A stretch of DNA of 64,000 nucleotides from NCBI GenBank assembly GCA_963995505.1, contig OZ023192.1:10461001-10525000 (forward strand). The letters run 5' to 3'. The position numbers and the translations under genes were made by a program. This document shows positions 35,349 to 47,024 of the stretch, in pieces. Origin of the DNA: Hypericum androsaemum (Eukaryota; Streptophyta; Magnoliopsida; Malpighiales; Hypericaceae). Position 1 is the first letter of the stretch; each line of letters starts with the position of its first letter. The notes under the pieces are model-generated. The model made no database searches, was not told where the DNA came from, and worked only from the letters and a program-made list of their open reading frames with translations.

Positions 35349-38300
35349 TCATGCAAATAGATGTGGGTACTTCATTTTCATCACTTCCTCTATTTCCCAA
35401 GTTGCCTCAGCCAAGGAACGATTTGCCCATTCAACCTTGACCATCGAAAGCTCTCTATTCTGAAGCTTCCTGACTTCACGATCCAAAATCCTTATTGGAT
35501 TCTCCAGATATGTCAAATCTCCACTTATCTCTACTATCTGTGGCTCCAAAACATGAGTAGGATCGTGCAAATATCGCTTAAGCATAGAGACATGGAACAC
35601 TGGATGAATATGTGACAAGGATGGTGGCAAAGCCAATCGATATGCCACTGGTCCAACTCGCTCCAAAATCTCAAATGGGCCAATATATCTAGGACTGAGT
35701 TTGCCCCTTCTCCTAAACCTCATTGTTCCCATCATAGGTGAAACCTTGAGAAAAATATGTAGTCCCACATCAAACTCGATATCCTTTCGTCTCTTGTCTG
35801 AGTATGACTTTTGCCGACTCTGGGCTGTTTCCAACCTTTGTCGAATCAACTGTATCTTCTCATTGGTTTCTTGTACTAAGTCATTGCCCAATAGTTGTTT
35901 CTCACCAACCTCATTCCAACATAACGGAGATCTACATTTTCTTCCATACAAAGCTTCATATAGAGCCATCTTGATACTTGACTGGTAGCTATTATTATAA
36001 GCAAACTCCATCAATGGCAAATAACGATCCCAACTTCCTCCAAAATCAATGACACAAGTTCGCATCATATCTTCCAATATCTGAATAACACGCTCAGACT
36101 GGCCATCTGTTTGAGGATGAAAGGCCGTACTCAAATCCAAACGAGTTCCCATAGCCTCCTGAAATTGCCCCCAAAACCTTGATGTGAAATGAGTTCCACG
36201 ATCAGATACAATTGAAACTGGTACACCATGAAGGCGAATAATTTCATCCATAAATATCTGAGCAAACCTACTTGCATCATATGTACGCTTTATTGGTAGG
36301 AAATGTGAAGATTTTGTCAATCTATCTACAATAACCCACACTGCATCATAACCTCTTGAGGTAGTTGGAAGCCCTACTAACAAATCCATTGTTATCCGCT
36401 CCCACTTCCAAATTGGAATCTCTAGAGGTTGTAGTAATCCAGAAGGCCTCTGATGCTCTTCTTTAACCTGTTGACAGGTCAAACACTTTGAAACAAACTT
36501 TGCAATGTCCTTTTTCATACCTTGCCACCAATAATTGCTTCTCAAATCATGGTACATTTTTGTAGATCCAGGGTGCATACTGTAGACCGCTCGGTGTGCC
36601 TGAGTCAATAATTCCTTTCTTAGATCTCCAACATCAGGGACAACCACTCGAGAACCAAAATACAAGATACCATTAGCACTAAGTCAAAATTTAGGTAATT
36701 CACCCTGCTCAACTTGTTCCATCATCACAATAACCTCTGGATCCTCCCATTGTAATTCTATAACCCGTCCTCGTAAGGTAGGTCTCATATGCATCTCTGC
36801 TAGAAACTTTAGCTGAATTAAGGATTTGCGACTTAAAGCATCAGCTACCATATTAGCTTTCCCAAGGTGATAGTTAATGGTGCAATCATAATCCTTAAGT
36901 AACTTCATCCACCTCCTCTGTCGTAAGTTCAAATCTCGTTGCTCAAAGATATACTTGAGGCTTTTATGATCTGTATATATCTCAAACTTCTCACCATACA
37001 AGTAGTGCCTCCAAATCTTCAATGCAAACACAACTGCTGCCATTTCCAAATCATGGACTGGATAATTCTCCTCATGTTTCTTCAGTTGTCTAGAGGCATA
37101 AGCAATAACATTCTTGTGTTGCATAAGAACACATCCCAAACCCACTCTTGAAGTATCACAATAAACTGAATATCCACCTGATCCTGAAGGTAGAACTAAT
37201 ACAGGTGCATGTGTTAATCGATCCTTCAATTCTTGGAAACTCTCTTCACACCTATCAGACCATTCATACTTGATATTTTTATGAGTTAGCCGAGTTAACG
37301 GTGCTGCCAAAGTAGAGAATCCTTTGACAAATCGTTGATAATACCTTGCTAAACCCAAAAAGCTGCGTATCTTAGTAACATTAGCTGGGGTAGGCCAATT
37401 CACAACAGCTTCCACCTTCTTTGGGTCAACTGACACTCCATCTTTAGACACCACATGTCCTAGAAAAGCTACACTTTGAAGCCAAAACTCACACTTTGAG
37501 AATTTAGCATATAGCTTTTTCTCTCGTAGCGTCTGCAACATTTGCCTAAGGTGTCTCTCATGATCCTCCTGATTAATAGAGTAAATCAATATATCATCAA
37601 TAAAAACAACCACAAACTGATCTAGGAAAGGCTTGAAATTCCAGTTCATCATATCCATAAAGGCAGCTGGGGCATTAATCAATCCAAATGGCATAACCAG
37701 AAACTCATAATGGCCATATCGAGTCCTGAATGTCGTCTTTGGAATGTCCACCTCTCTAATCCGCAACTGATGATACCCCGATCTCAAGTCAATCTTAGAA
37801 AACCATTTAGATCTCCGCAACTGATCAAACAAATCATCTATTCTCGAAAGTGGATATCGGTTGCTTATAGTTACCTTATTCAGCTTTCGGTAGTCTATGC
37901 ACAACCGTAAACTCCCATCTTTCTTCTTCACAAATAGCACTGGGGCTCCCCAAGGAGAAACACTTGGCCTTATGTACCCTTTATTCAACAAATCTTGTAA
38001 CTGATCTTTCAACTCTTTCATTTCAGCTGGAGCCATACGATAAGGTGGTATAGAGATTGGTTCAGTTCCTGGTTCAAGATCAATACAAAATTCAATCTCC
38101 CTCTCTGGAGGTAAGCTTGGTAAATTCTCTGGAAATACATCTGGGTACTCTCTCACAATAGGAACATGATCCACCAAAACATCTTCTTTCTTTATTTCCT
38201 TTACCACAGCTAAATAGCTTGCACATCCTTTCCTTAGAAATTTGCTAGCTTTCATGTAAGAGATAAGCTTTACGGTAGTCACCTTTTTCTCACCCTGAAA

Positions 38301-39083
38301 CTCAAACTCTGCCTCATCTGTGGGATGGAAAATGACCCTTTTTCCAAAACAATCCACTACTGCATGATAAGTGGATAACAAATCCATACCCACTATTATA
38401 TCCAAACCATCCATATCCAATATGTATAAATCAGCTGACAAGTCATGCCCACTAATTTGAATATTGCATGATCTAACAACTTCACAAACATACATAAACC
38501 TGCTCGAAGGAGTGACAACAATCATTGACTCATCCAAATATACAGGCATAACATCCAAACATTGAACATATTGAGATGACACAAAAGAGTGTGTAGAACC
38601 CGAATCAAAAAGAATGCGTGCATAAGATGATCCAATGGAAAGGTTACCTGATACCACAGTGTTACTAGCATCAGCATCTCTCCTGGTCAAAGCATACACT
38701 CTAGGGTGTGCACCACCTCCTCCACTATCAGACTTAGGTCCCTCAATCCTCAAACCTTCTTCTTTTTGATCAAGTAGATTGCCCTGCTGAACTTGTGGTC
38801 GAGAAAACTCTTGTGTTGATGGCCTAACTATCAAACTCGCCACTTGCTTACGCTGAACAACTGTAGGACAGTCTTTCACCAAGTGACCTTGCATGGCACA
38901 ATGAAAACAAGCTCCTATCCTTTTGTAACAAACATCTCCAGGATGTTGTTTACCACAACTTTGGCATTTTTTGAAATTACTGGATTGGTTCTTACTGAAT
39001 TGCTGACTACGAAAATCCTTCCCTCTACCAAATCTTCCAACTGGTCCCCACCCCTTGATGATACAAGCTGATTGTTGGTCCAT
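35349..39083 (-). pseudogene. gypsy pol: protease, reverse transcriptase, RNase H, integrase, chromodomain-like tail
   Basis: A single minus-strand frame from about 39083 to 35349 with just one stop (36684-36686, between GELPKF and LSANGILYF). In order: zinc knuckles ([13 protein letters not shown] and [14 protein letters not shown]); protease ([13 protein letters not shown]); RT ([14 protein letters not shown], the catalytic FIDD in [12 protein letters not shown]); RNase H (begins [16 protein letters not shown], where a usual DAS is DTS); integrase zinc region (HPGSTKMYHDLRSNYWW...CLTCQQVK) and core; and a C-terminal region (LENPIRILDREVRK...VEWANRSLAEATWE) that fits a chromodomain. It is nearly intact, but the gag frameshifts and this stop make it defective. 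Confidence 0.92.
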
Positions 39084-39952
39084 CTTTCTTGCTGTCTAAA
39101 GCCTTGATTGAAACTCCTTTGTGGTGGCTTATCAAACTTCTGAAATTTTGGTTGACTTTGGACCACTCGACGTTCATTATCTCGCATCTCTAAGGTTCGA
39201 GCACAATCCACTGCAGATGCATATGTCTCGAAACTACGAGGATACATAACTTTAAACATAGAATCATCAAGTCCACGAATAAACCTCTTTACCTTCATCT
39301 CATCATTAGGAACCAAGTGTTTTCATATCATGACAGATAAGTGAACCTCTCATCATACTGAGATATTATCATGTCTGGAGTCTTCACCAATCGCTCAAAT
39401 TCAAAAGCTCGGGCATCTCAAACTCTCTGGTAAGAACCGATCCAACAAGGCCTTAGTAAAGATCTCCCAAGTCCATGAATATGATCCCTCATTCTGGAAC
39501 CAAACTCCAGCCACACCTACCAACTTAAATGAAGCCAACTCCACCATTCGCTCTTTATCGCACCTTAAGATTCTTCTCCTCTTCTCCATCTCATCAATGA
39601 ATACTTGAGGATCGTCACTTAAGCGAGAAAATGTTAGTGGATTCAACTTCAAGAACTCACCCAAAGAGTCATCTTTAGCAGCTAATGTAACATTCTGCTC
39701 TAATTGTGTTTGCTGAGTAGCGATGAATTTCTCCATTGCTTTCAAAACTCTGTCTACACTATCACTTCCCTGCCTCTCCATCTCAGAAGTAGGAACAGTA
39801 GCAACAGGTGGTGGAATCTCATCTCTAGTGACCCTACCAGCAGTGGTGGCTTCACCTGGTGGTGTAGTTTCAGATGCAACATCCTTCCTCTGACCTTGGG
39901 AGCTTTCACCCTGCTCCCTAACTGTATCCATATCACTACGTGTAATGGTCAT
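38915..39952 (-). pseudogene. gypsy gag, frameshifted
   Basis: ATG 39952 (MTITRSDMDTVREQGESS). The core is LNPLTFSRLSDDPQVFIDEM and GVAGVWF, typical of gypsy retrotransposon gag. Reading is lost by a small deletion near 39420 (stop at 39401). It resumes at 39316 (VKRFIRGLDDSMF) and shifts again near 39045, just before the zinc knuckle. The knuckle [14 protein letters not shown] is in the frame of the downstream pol. Confidence 0.85.
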
Positions 39953-40103
39953 ATCCTCCTATACAAATAAGTCAGAATTAAGCATACCAAAGGACAACAC
40001 AACAAAAGAGGTTCAAGGACAAGACAAATCCTATGCTTCATCATTATACATAACACATAATTCAAACAATAAGCTAGGCTCAAACCTAGGGCTCTAACCG
40101 AGC

Positions 40104-40116
40104 TCTGATACCAAGT
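40104..40116 (-). promoter_or_regulatory. primer binding site for initiator tRNA-Met
   Basis: The minus strand reads TTGGTATCAGAGC adjacent to the 5' LTR. Confidence 0.85.
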
Positions 40117-40117
40117 C

Positions 40118-42259
40118 TGTCATGACCCAAATTCGTGGTCGGTGACCGGCGCTAGATCACGTCAAACTTAATATAATAAACCACAACCTAGCAAGCCTCA
40201 AATCATAAAACATCATTCTTATTACCAGGATTGTCAAAACATTTTTTTTTCACAACATTGTTTCTTCAAACAAACATATTTATCGTGTCCAAAACCTGGT
40301 AGGCATTGGAGTACACATCTCAACGTCATATTATCAAACTCATCCTTTTAAAACATAAACATACATTTACACATACATTACATATTAACATTAATCTAAG
40401 ATCATATGTCAAAGACTAACAAATATGTACAATGGAGTGACCTAGATTACAAAAGAGAAAGACCATCTGGAGACTTTCAAATGTAGCCCGAGATGGAAGA
40501 TAACGGGCTGAACTCAGAGGAAAAAGCTTCTCCAGATGCAAACCACGGCTTAAACCTCTTCACCTGTTGATTGAAGAAAGGGATAAGTGCTTTGAAACAC
40601 TTACTAAGCCAATATTATAAGTAACATGTATTTAACCAACCAAACATCCCCATCAAACCCAAATACTACCATAAGGCTACTATGACAAAAGGACCACTTC
40701 ACAAATACGGTAATCAAATAATCACATATCAAACATAACCAGAAGTTCAGATAGACCTTTACAAACACATAGCACAAATCGGATGAACTTCAGATAGGTC
40801 TAGATAGTGTCACTCCCACACCGACACGAGGATACCATATCTTAAAGGTGCCATCAGAAACCAACCCCGCCGGCCAAATATCGTATCATATACATATCCA
40901 ATGTATCCTCAGTATATGTGCACATATGCCAACATCCCCGGTCGGTCACGGGTAAACCTCATCATCCGCCATCTCACAAATGACATACCAAACACACATA
41001 ATATACATTGACCAAAATATATTGACCACATATTCAAATTCATATCAAAAGAGTCCCATATCACGAATTGGGCAAAATAGCCCCAAATAGACAAACAATC
41101 CACAAATATTATCAAATCCCTTATTGACCAAAAACTAATTATATAACCATACTTTAAACCAATCAAAAATACACCAAATTATACATATCACCCACGTCTA
41201 GTTAACTAAACATATGTTACAAAGAATATCTACTTACAAGACAATGGTTGCTCAAACCATTCAAAGAGAAGCTCCGTACTTCGTTTTACAACTCGTGGCA
41301 CTCGGATTCAAAACATCGGTTAACTAGTCAAAAGAACATAAACTACTATCATTACCAACCTCTCAAGCATGTAATTAGATCTTAGGTAACATAAAAATGT
41401 TTTAGTTCATTTCTTAGATTCGGATTTACACAAGGCAGCCCCAAAACCTATACTAAAATTCACAAAACTACACCTCCGATGATCAATTTCTCTTCCAACT
41501 TCTATACATAAAAATCCTAGCTAAAACTTACCTTGACTTCCTTCTTCTAGGTCTATATTAATCTATTCTAATCTTCACCTACTAGCTTCTTCAAGGTGTA
41601 AAAGAGTTTCTATTCAAATTAAGCAAAATCCTACAAAACTACTTACCTATTATTCCAAGTTGTTGAAATCTGTCCACCTTTTTTTCTTCTTCTTTTACCT
41701 TCGGTTTCACACTTTCTCCTAGGCCTTCCTCTCTGTTTTTCTGTCCTAAAGCACCAATTGGTTCGTGCCTATCTTCTGGTCCAAATGATTTTTTCTTTTA
41801 TATGCATGCTAAGTAGCTTAGTCATCATACTTTTTATTTTCCACCTAGCCAACTTGCAATAGAATTTCTCTTTTGATCCTAAACTTTTCCAGCCATTCAA
41901 AATTATTTCTAAACTTCTTAATATGTTCTAATAAGTCCCTAAAATGAGCCTTATTTAAATAAAGTCACATAACAAATTATTTTCACAAAATTTCCCAATA
42001 CCGACGAAATTAGACTAAATTTTGAGCATCTTGATTTATTACTCTGTTACGGCTAGATTATTTTATAAATTACCAAAATCAAAAAACAAAGTTATAGATC
42101 AAGGTGTTATGAATCCACACGAATTAGAATTACCTAATTTGGAGTCCGGATGGAGAAGTTATGCCTATTTTACCGAATGATGACGGACTAAGCCTAAACC
42201 CTTCCAAAACCAACCTTATTTTGTTGTAACAAATTTGATTGAAGGGTTAGGGTATCACA
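40118..42259 (-). repeat. 5' LTR of the gypsy element
   Basis: Plus strand begins TGTCATGACCCAAATTCG and ends GGTATCACA, preceded by the primer site complement (GCTCTGATACCAAG). Confidence 0.95.
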
Positions 42260-42264
42260 CTTTG

Positions 42265-42394
42265 TGACTCGAATCCATCAATAAAAGTTCTCCTTTTTTT
42301 TCTCCTTGTGGATGTAGGCACTAGGCCGAACCACGTTATCTCTTGCGTCCGTGTTCTTTGCGCATTTTGTTCTTTAAGTTGCTAAATTCTTACC
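42265..42394 (+). repeat. 5' LTR, right part (split)
   Basis: Continues the LTR after the gypsy insertion (TGACTCGAATCCATCAATAA), matching 44548-44667. Confidence 0.85.
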
Positions 42395-42421
42395 AATTGA
42401 TATCAAAGCTTCGGTTGGAGG

Positions 42422-44133
42422 ATGACAGACAACGCGAAGTTTGCTCTTGTGAAGTTCGATGGTTCTTTGAATTTCAGATTATGACAAAGGCGTGTCAAGG
42501 ATCTCCTCGTGCAACATAAAATGGTCATCGCGCTCTCAGAGAAGATGCCTGAGAAGATGGAGGATCAAGAGTGGAAGGAGATGGGGGCAAAGGCGGTGGC
42601 GATAATTTGCTTGTGCTTGGCGGATGATGTGATGTATCACGTCATGGATGAGGAGTCACCGGCTGAGGTATGGAAGAAATTGGAGGCAAGGTATATGTCT
42701 AAGTCTTTGTCGAATAAGCTTTATCTTAAGCAAAGATTGTACGGGCTCAAGATGAAGGAGGGCTCAAGATGAAGGAGGGCTCAGATTTGAGCTAACACAT
42801 TAATAGTTTCAGTCAACTTGTGAGCAACTTGAGAAAGGTTGATGTGAAGTTAGAGGAAGAAGACAAGGCATTGTTGCTATTGAATTCTTTACCTGGCTCC
42901 TACGAAAATTTGGTTACAACTCTAACTTGGGGAAAGGAGTCCCTGGTGTTGGAAGATATCACAATTGCTCTACTAGGGTTTTATCAAAGAAGGAAAATTG
43001 GCGATGAACAAGCGGAAGGGCTAGTTGTGAGGGGTAGCCATGGTGATCGTAGTGGAGCAAAAGATGGGAAGGGATCCAAGTCGTGGTCAAGGAGGTTCAA
43101 GAGAAATTGCTTCGAGTGCGGAGAAAAAGGGCACGTGAAGAAGGATTGTCCGAGAAGAACTCGGGATCGCGAGGAAAAAAGATCAGGTTCCATGAATGTG
43201 GCCTCACATTCAGACGGGTCAGATGGTGATCTTCTTTCTGTTTTGTTAAGTCCAAAACATTCTGATTCCTAGATTTTGGATAGCACTTGCTCTTTCCACA
43301 TGATGCCCAAAAGAGGGTGGTTTGACACCTACAAGTTTATTGATTCAGGTATGGTAACTATTGGTGATGCTTCTACTTGTAGAATTACCGGTATAGGTGA
43401 TATCCAGATCAAGATGTGGGATGGTGTTGAGAGAAAATTATGTGGAGTTAGGCATGTTCCGAAGTTGGAGATGAATTTGATCTCATTAGGAGCCTTGGAT
43501 TATAGTGGTTATAGCTATAAGGTTATAGGCGGGCTAATAGAGGTGGAGAAGGATGCTGTGGTAGTAATGAAGGGTGAAAAGGATGCTAGGAACACCTATA
43601 GGTTAGTGGAGAACATAGTTGTAAGTGCAGTTACCTCGTTGTGTTCTGATGGAGAAGGAAAACTCTCTTGTATGATGGAGCAAAGGCTTGACATGAATGG
43701 TTTGAGTGGAGTTAGGATTCACAGAGATAAAGTTAGCAAGTTCCCGCTATGGTTGTCTAAAGGTACGTGCATGTCAAAGGTGTTGGGTAGGTTTTGCATG
43801 GGGAATGCGAAGCCGTTGGTGACACCACGGGCGAATCAGGTATCTCACTCAAGGCTGAACAATAGAGTTCAAAGCATGTCAAGGGTTCTACTTGGTGGGA
43901 CAAAAGGATGCTCTTTGTATGCTATGGCACGTAGCATTGGTTTGAGGCAAGAAGGTCCAACGGAGAAGCAGTTCGAGGCTACGGAGCATGGGGTTGACCG
44001 AAAAATAGAGGGTGCATCTATTGGTCGCAAGGTTGCTTCAGCAGGTGGACTTGCCAGTTGGGGTTCGATTGAGATTGGAGGGTATAGGCCAAGCAAGCTC
44101 GGAAGCTCAAGCTTGGGGGCTGGCTCCAAGTGA
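42422..44133 (+). pseudogene. gag-protease plus RT-tail remnant, copy 2
   Basis: ATG 42422 (MTDNAKFALVKFDG). A stop falls before QRR at the position also mutated in the minus-strand copy. The gag body follows (42509-42770). A 17-bp tandem duplication (CTCAAGATGAAGGAGGG) near 42748-42781 shifts the frame. The second gag part starts at 42820 and has an intact zinc knuckle, CFECGEKGHVKKDC (about 43108-43149). A stop at 43269-43271 precedes the protease (DSTCSFHM) and the long frame to 44133. That frame contains KVLGRFCMGNAKPL, an RT C-terminal-like piece. About 60 C-terminal residues here are absent from the other copy. Confidence 0.8.
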
Positions 44134-44340
44134 TTGAACGGAAAAGGTGGTGAGAAAGTTGAGATGGTCTTATTGATGTCGGTATATCTATGGTTCTAGG
44201 GGGAGTCAGTAGAGTTGATTAGTTTTACAGGACTTCGTGTTTCTCCAAGGGGTAATTTCTTGTCAATGTGAAGTTTGTTGAAGTTCGAGTGTGGCTTCAT
44301 GGTTCTTCACGAGGGACGAATTCTAGCCAAATGTGGAGAT

Positions 44341-44667
44341 TGTTGGAGTTGGCAATAATTCGCCTGTGTTGGCGATCGCTACTAAAATGGCGATCGCAAG
44401 TGGTGGCCAGCAGAAATTTTCCTGTTTTGACTCGACTCTTGTTTCAGACTCCTAATTCGACCTAGATAGGTTTCTTGTACACCAAGTGTTCGTCTATTAT
44501 ATAAAGACATGTTCTCTTAGGTTATGATATTGCTTTGTGACTCGGATCCATCAATAAAAATTTTCCTTTTTTTCTCCCCGTGGACGTAGGCACTAGGTCG
44601 AACCACGTTATCTCTTACATTCGTGTTCTTTGCGCATTTTATTTTCTAAGTTGCTGAATTTATAACA
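44341..44667 (+). repeat. 3' LTR of the deleted copia element
   Basis: Starts TGTTGGAGTTGGC and ends TTTATAACA. The TATA region (CTATTATATAAAG) lies near 44493. Confidence 0.9.
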
Positions 44668-44672
44668 AACAA

Positions 44673-46029
44673 CACTATTGGTGTAGTGCACCAGGTTGAC
44701 CACGAAACGAATCAAATCGAATTTGAATTAAAATTCTCCGAATTCGAATTACCAAAATTATGATTCGTATTCAATTCGTCGAAGGACGAATTCAAATTAT
44801 AAATTGTCAAAGTAGTAACGAATTCATCTGAATTCAAATTTTTTAATTATTTTTATTTTTTTAATTCAATTATTTTTATTTTTTAATTTAGTTTGAATTT
44901 GTCAAACTCTTTAAATCTTTAAACATTTTGGGGTACCAAATTAAGTTACGTACGATCCTTAACTCTGAATGAATCAAAGCCTACATATTTCTCTTAAATT
45001 TATGGAGCTACTCGCCTAGTGAGATATGTCTGTGCTTCTCCTCTTTTCCTCCATCTTTTCAAATTTGATCATATTTGATGATCAATCACAAGCAATAACA
45101 ATTAATGAATGCTAGAGACAACCAGAAGTTGATGTTGACATTGTCAACATCAACTTCTGGTTTTGTCAAGGTGAATCAAGAAATACCACCTTCAACACCT
45201 ATAGAAGTTGAGTTTGCAAGAGTTAGTAATGTTTTTTCTCTTGTGAAACATCACTTTTACTTTAAAATTTTATAATTGTATAGGATAGTAAGATTTCCGT
45301 AGAATTCCTCACCAACAACTCATCAATCATTGATTGGATCTTTGAGATTCAAGTCTTATATGTTCAATCAATCATTTTAAACTTGCTATTATATAAGCTT
45401 ATGTATGTACCTAGCAGAGCTAATCAAGTACCCTGTTAGCTTACCAAGATCATCCATTTTCTTTTTGCTTGGAAGAAATCATTCACAATCTTCCAAATGA
45501 GCTCCACAAACTTCAATCGTATGATTATCATATTTAAGTAATTAATATATATAACTTCTTCCTTTTAAAAATAATAGTGGAAACCTTTTTATATTGATAA
45601 ATTTTGATCATAGCCCAATTCTATAAAAAAAATACAAATTAAGAGTATGGTATCAGTTGTTGGATTACACATGGTGGAGCTGTGACAATACTAGTAGTAT
45701 CGGATACAGGCTGGAGCCTTAAATAAAATTTAAGTGTTACAAATTTAAGTTCGCGAACCTCTACCGACCGACAAGAAGAGATAAAGCATGAAAATGTAAA
45801 TCTAAAATAAATAGTTCCTATAAATATAAATAATTTATATTTCGGAAAATTGATTCGTTGAGACAGCAATCTTTTTTTTTTTTGCGAAATGAGAGCAATC
45901 TTTAATTGCTGTTACTCGACATTATCTTGTCAAAGCCACTCAAAAGCTACATAATGGGGGACCAAAAATTAAAGCCCGGATTGGCCGAGCAGCACCAAGG
46001 AGACTACACAAAAATAAAATAGTTAGGTT
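44673..46029. other. intergenic, AT-rich, with repeated GAATTC motifs and a palindrome
   Basis: 44700-44880 is rich in GAATTC and AATTC(G/A)AATT motifs. A near-perfect palindrome at 45121-45161 is listed separately. No gene is recognised. Confidence 0.45.
45121..45161. repeat. 41-bp palindrome (20-bp arms, 1-nt centre)
   Basis: ACCAGAAGTTGATGTTGACA (45121-45140), a single T, then the exact reverse complement (45142-45161). The flanks (GACA before, TTTGTC after) extend it imperfectly. Confidence 0.9.
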
Positions 46030-46034
46030 TAAGC

Positions 46035-46849
46035 TGTTGCGAATAAATAGTGGTAGAACGTCAGAAACGATCTTAAGAACGGGTCCGGAGTGGTCGTCCC
46101 AAGAGTGATTCGAACGAAAGAGAGAAATAGAAGAAATATGGGAAAAGAGAAGAGAAGATAAAGATGAGAATAGATAGAAGAGAAAAGAATTGGTAGAAGA
46201 GCAAGAATTTTATTGAACATATGGGGGAGAAGGGGAAGGAAAAAACATAAAGATAAAAGCTAGAGGCTACATAAGATAAAAGCTACGATAAAAGCTATGA
46301 AGCTAAAGATTTGATGTGTTATTTTGTGGGTGTCTTCATGCCTGTACCTAGCTCTCCTTATATAAATAAGCTCACCCCAATCCCATAGAAAAACCCTAGG
46401 CCATTTTCAAACAAGAAAACTTAACATAGCCTCGGCCTAATAAGGAAAACTTAAACTGCCCAAAATTTCCAATCCATATTTAGCCCTCTTTTATGCTAAA
46501 TTTGGAAAAATTATAAACAACAAAGTTATAGATCTCTGTCTTTTCCTTTTGTGACTTTTAGAATCGTGTCAATCCAATACTTGAGGAGAAAGTTACGGTA
46601 TTTTTACCAAAATAGGTTCAGCAGATCTGTGGCCTAATAAGGAGAAAACCTACTCTCGAAACTTCTGACCCAAGTCTGACCTCCTTCTACGCTGAATTTG
46701 GAGAAGTCATAAACTAGAAAGTTCTAGATCTGTGTTTTATCTTTTTGTAACTTTTGGAATCGTATCAATCGAATATACGAGTAGGAAGATACAACTATTT
46801 AACTGAGACATGGTCAAACAAATCCGAGAATTAATTTTTCGCTCCAACA
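46035..46849 (-). repeat. 3' LTR of the second gypsy-like element
   Basis: Plus strand starts TGTTGCGAATAAATAG and ends GCTCCAACA. It has 12 bp (near 46102) absent from the other LTR. A minus-strand TATA (TTTATATAAGG) lies near 46357-46366. Confidence 0.88.
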
Positions 46850-47024
46850 ATGCCCCCCACACGTCAATGTTTAGACACTAGAAAAAGTATTGACGTGTTT
46901 CCGTCCTTGAACATGCGGAAAATTAACCCTACTTAAAAAATAACTGGCTAAGGTAAGATCGTAAATATGTGGAGAATGTACCATAAAACCGGTCGAGACC
47001 TAGCCGTTGTAGGCGTGCAGTTGA

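Larger units (their letters stand above)
33147..42259 (-). mobile_element. Ty3/gypsy chromovirus (Tekay-like), near-complete
   Basis: Inserted in the 5' LTR of the copia derivative with a perfect 5-bp duplication, CTTTG (33142-33146 and 42260-42264). The two LTRs have the same length (2142 bp). The primer site on the minus strand is TTGGTATCAGAGC next to the 40118 LTR, and the polypurine tract is AAGGAGGGGAGAC next to the 35288 LTR. The gene order on the minus strand is gag, protease, RT, RNase H, integrase, chromodomain-like tail, as in chromoviruses. The long LTRs starting TGTCA and the tail suggest the Tekay/Del clade. It is the youngest large insertion in this nest. Confidence 0.95.
32975..44667 (+). 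mobile_element. internally deleted copia element (plus), copy 2 of the defective family, split by a gypsy insertion
   Basis: The 5' LTR begins TGTTGGAGTTGGC at 32975 and is cut at 33146. It resumes at 42265 and ends near 42393. The 3' LTR is 44341-44667. A perfect 5-bp duplication, AACAA, flanks the whole element (32970-32974 and 44668-44672). The primer site is a mutated iMet motif (TTGATATCAAAGC, about 42396), and the polypurine tract is AAATGTGGAGAT just before 44341. Without the nested gypsy it is about 2.6 kb. The interior has gag, protease and an RT tail, like the copy at 23331-25682. Confidence 0.9.
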
